DNA from: Lactarius indigo
Lineage: Eukaryota > Basidiomycota > Agaricomycetes > Russulales > Russulaceae
Direction of reading: 5' to 3'
DNA length: 64,000 nucleotides
Assembly (NCBI GenBank): GCA_025766275.1
Contig: JAFKAC010000041.1
Location: forward strand, 434,001 to 498,000
Shown: positions 60,795-64,000 of the stretch, piece after piece
Layout: the number at the start of each line of letters is the position of its first letter
Numbering within the stretch: position 1 is the first letter of the stretch
Position numbers and translations under genes: made by a program
Notes under the pieces: model-generated
Databases searched by the model: none
What the model was told of the DNA's origin: nothing
What the model saw: only the letters and a program-made list of their open reading frames with translations

Positions 60795-63172
60795 GCTGTA
60801 TCGTGGCCTCCAAGGACATCACGGTTGGATACACTGGTTCACTCACCCATGTCCCTCATGGCGGGTCCCCAAATATCGATTATGGCCGACACTTCACAGT
60901 ACACACCAGAAGAGCTCTTTGTGCTCCAGGATTTAAGCATAAGGACGGAAAACCAGCCCATCTGTTCTCTTCACGCAACCCTAAGACAGTACAAAGGTCT
61001 AGCGCGCATATCACGCTAACCACACGTGCCGACTGATTACACCGTATAGACACTTCATTGGATGGCCACAAACGGCGTGGACGGGGTGTTTTCTACAGCG
61101 CTTGTTGGCCTATGCGATATCGCGAGCGGAGGAAATGACGGAAACAGGCGCATCCGCGATGAAGTCGGCGACCATGTCAAAAGGGCTGCTGAAGAGAAGG
61201 CCGAGTTTATGCCATCATGTGAGCGTGCTCGCCCTTACTCTCAACGTCCTAACGTCTTTCCCCGGTCAGGTACGACGTTACTGGTGTCCAGCCGGATCGC
61301 GTGCAGGAGATAATCGAAGCAGACTGGTATCATTTACTGCAAGAAAAGCGCTTTTTGCTCAGCCCTAATTATCTACGGGAAGATGGAAAGCCTGTGATCG
61401 CAATCTGGGGTGCGCAGCTCTCCTGACCACGATTGTAAACAATTTGCTTAGCCATTTTACATTTCCCAAGGTTTCGGCTTCAAAGACAGCAAACACACAC
61501 CTGCCCAAATGCGCGCCTTGACCACCTTTTTCCGCAACTCGACGCCTGGCGGAGCCTACCTTTTAGGCGGCGCCTGCACATTGGCGTACTTCAGATTCCG
61601 ATGCAGACAGCAACCCAGACTTTGTCACTGCCTGGATGCAATCATTCGACGCGATCTCCCTTGGACAGTGGGGCGATATTCAGATCAGAAGAGCGCTGAT
61701 GCATTCGCTGAAGATCGCATTCAGGGCGATGTCATGTTCCTTGCCAAATGGACAATGACGCGCGGCAAGCGCGTAGCTTATGTGCCCGTGGTGCATCCAG
61801 GTGGTTCGGTACGCCTCCTCTCCATGGTTAATTCGAAGGCTGACCAAATCCTCAAAGGGATTTAATACGTCTGATGGGCACTGGGCACGGAACGGCGCAC
61901 CACGCGAAGGTGGGCGATTCTTATGGAGACAGATATACAATGCCCACAAGTGGGGGGCTCGTATGATGTATGGCGCGATGTGGGATGAATACGACGAGGG
62001 AACCCAATTTTTGCCCGCCATCACGAAAACAGAGGACCTTCCTCACGACCAGGACAATAAGTTCTCGCTTATCGCGTATGATGTAGACGGCTACGATGTC
62101 CCCGCAGATTGGTACATGCGTATTGCAGGCTATGGATCCGAACTAGTAAAAGGTGAGCGACACCTCGAGGACCGATTCCCGGAAAAGGAGCTACGCGATT
62201 GGGAGTACTCACACCCGAAGACCGAGATTCGACCATCTCTAGAACCCACGCACGCTAGTGGGAGCGGCATCCATGGTGGCGGCAGTAGCAGCGCAGGCGG
62301 AGAAGGGCAATCATATGAGGACTGGTTAAAGGCAGAGGGACAGGGCAAGGACAAGGAAGAAGCACCTCCACCACCTTACTCGCTTGAAGCAGAAGAAGCT
62401 GCTGGTGTGCAGAGCGTCACTGCACAAGGCCCGCCAACCCCGACCACAACGCGTCCCTCACAGCCTCATACGGATTCACGTCCCCCTCCCCCCATCCCTC
62501 CGCGACACGACCTACAGTCTAGTCCCTCTACGCCGTCTCAGAACGACACAGGAGCCGCCCCTCCGGTTCCCCTCAGCTCTCGCCCCACATCGACAGCCCC
62601 TTCTCCCGGTCCTTCACAGTTACCTTCTCTTCTCGGACATGGCCCATCCCAGTCAGCATATCACAGTCAAGCCACTTCGTCCAACCCTGCAGCGTCACAG
62701 CCGGCACCAGTTCAGTCATTCTACCCGGACAGCACGCCTCAGCATCTCAGCCCCTATCGCAGTATTCACAAGACACCTCCGCTGGCTCGAGCTCGTATAC
62801 ACGACCTACAGTCCAGCTCCGACGCCAAACTTCACCCCATTACCACAGCCAGCGAGTCCATGGTCTTCTCAGCCCCCCACATCACCCATGTGGGTACCTC
62901 AGGATTGGAACCATCCATCCCAATCGTTGCCTCCGTCCCGATTCCCAGTTCCTCCTACCCAAGCCTCGTATGGCTATCCCAGCGGGTATAGTGAGCCAAT
63001 CACTTTCCCAGAAGTCATGCGCCCAGTGGGACCAGCAGACTACGGGTTTACAATGCCACAGGTCACTCCAATCTTGGAGTCTCAACAGTTCAATCCAGGG
63101 CCGCCGCCGCCCTTAGAGCCGCGTGAGTCTCACAACCGCGCTCATCAGACAACTACTATACGAGTATGCTGA
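60795..63172 (+). pseudogene. GH99/GH71-like (xylosidase/arabinosidase-type) gene with frameshifts
   Basis: Coding pieces in order: LFSSRNPKTVQR (about 60960-61000), TNGVDGVF (61065), YDVTGVQPDRVQEIIEADWYHLL (after an intron ending at 61268), FGFKDSKHTPAQMRALTTFFRNSTPGGAYLLGG (61480-61575), KSADAFAEDRIQGDVMFLAKW, then FNTSDGHWARNGAPREGGRFLWRQIYNAHKWGARMMYGAMWDEYDEGTQF-type sequence from 61860. Introns of about 50-60 nt fit at each gap. Single-base frame changes are needed near 61057, 61195, 61577 and 61655, and again around 62800 where the Pro/Ser-rich tail shifts frame. Similar proteins are annotated xylosidase/arabinosidase. The C-terminal half is low-complexity Pro/Ser/Gln. Either a decaying gene or an indel-rich assembly; the start was not located. 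Confidence 0.6.
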
Positions 63173-64000
63173 ACAATTGGCTTGACACTGACCAACGTGC
63201 TAGGTCCGCACAGTACCTACCCGAACCCTCTCTGCAACTGCCGCAGCCCGCCCCGGCAGCACACGCCTCTCCCCGCCGCCGACGCGCCTACCTCAAGTCG
63301 TCTTTCCCCTCGCCCTGGGGAGTTTCCCCTCCCCCGACGCGCGTGCACTCGAACGCGTCGCTTCTCCACCCCAAGCACCAGGGCAGGACTTACCCGCGCG
63401 CTCACTGAGCCTCGCACGCGGCGTGGCTGATAAGGCCATAAGTTTGAGTTCAGGGTCAGAGTCAGGGTCTGGGAATATCGGTGGGGACACGACGCGGCGG
63501 GAAAGCATTGTGAAGCGTGGACTGGGCAGTGTCTCTGCTGGTTCGTTTTCAGTTTCACCTATTTTTCTCGGAAACAATTTAAAGTTCTCGTCACAGCGGG
63601 AAGTAAGGTTTTGGCAAGTTTACAAAGTGACCGGGTGTGTCTCATAGATTGTGTTTTTTTTGGACGTCAATTAGTGTGCGAGCCCTGGGAAAACCTTGTG
63701 TAACAGAGACTTTGAGTATTGAAATAACCCGGACTTGTATGTTGTGTCAGTCTTATGAAGAACTGGCGCGGTGTTCTGTGGACTGTTGAGCGCCTCGGGG
63801 TGCCTTTCGGCGTCCGTGGTATAGGATACCAAACTGCTGCGCTGCTGAGGCCTGCAATGGAACGGGAGACACAGGTTGTCAGGACGCCTATGTCAGCCTC
63901 ATTTCATTGATGCGTAGGATGAGGGGCGGTTGATCCGCGATGAGTGAGGATGGGGTTGTGAACAATTGAATGGTTGTAGTCTGGCCGATGTATCTTCAGA
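63173..64000. other. Unassigned sequence at right edge
   Basis: GC-rich Pro/Arg-coding sequence to about 63420, then sequence without a convincing gene. The short frames are not supported by any motif. Confidence 0.4.

Noticed and set aside
60397..60846. Poly-Pro and poly-Gly open frames over the C tract
   Set aside because: Homopolymer artefacts on both strands.

Overview
The window is a transposon graveyard and nursery from a filamentous fungus, most likely an Agaricomycete (basidiomycete). The evidence is short GT-AG introns of about 50 bp, Ty3/gypsy chromoviruses, a DUF6535-like protein, a DDE transposase and a Mutator-like transposase of types I associate with mushrooms, and no bacterial-style gene. 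No tRNA, rRNA or CRISPR array was seen.

Layout. 1-10893: old chromovirus A (minus strand, runs off the left edge), split by intact chromovirus B (3346-9585, TSD CAAGG). 10894-12587: a PHD-finger gene copy (F1) into which A inserted. 12863-22742: intact 9.9-kb chromovirus C1 (minus, TSD CATTC). 23042-27925: a foldback-like element whose long inverted arms are 62-bp tandem repeats, carrying a 5'-truncated LINE with a poly(A) tail. 28166-29077: DUF6535-like gene. 29246-32384: five-exon DDE transposase pseudogene. 32738-53811: second PHD gene copy (F2, minus), split by chromovirus E (33181-50831, TSD GTGTG) and by a solo LTR E' (52325-53388, TSD AGTCG). E itself contains intact chromovirus C2 (36429-46269, TSD CCCTA), and E' contains an E-family solo LTR (TSD ATTCA). 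55667-58482: Mutator-like transposase. 59402-60268: YFH7-like kinase gene. 60661-60770: poly-C tract. 60795-63172: glycoside-hydrolase-like pseudogene.

Most interesting system. C1 and C2 carry three extra ORFs (420, 327 and about 197 codons) between the 5' LTR and gag. From the predicted transcription start to the gag ATG, about 3.3 kb, I found no ATG in any sense frame of either copy. ORF1 starts exactly at a 3' splice site (AG|TG). A GTGAGT donor inside the LTR is preceded by A, so splicing a 55-56 nt intron would create ORF1's ATG and remove the primer-binding site. ORF2 and, in C2, ORF3 also begin at AG|TG. This suggests that unspliced RNA is the genome and Gag-Pol message, because its first AUG is gag, and that spliced RNAs express ORF1-3. 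Families A, B and E show a smaller version: 570-720 nt AUG-free leaders running into a Gag N-terminal domain that opens with GTG-GC. ORF1-3 and all four Gag N-termini share a short F/W-x4-W/Y module, so ORF1-3 may be amplified copies of that domain.

All four families also have a primer-binding site complementary to sequence about 30 nt downstream of the TATA box, which indicates Tf1-type self-priming. Decay is dominated by CpG transitions: 12 of 13 differences seen between LTR pairs, and every premature stop I trace is TGA where CGA is expected.
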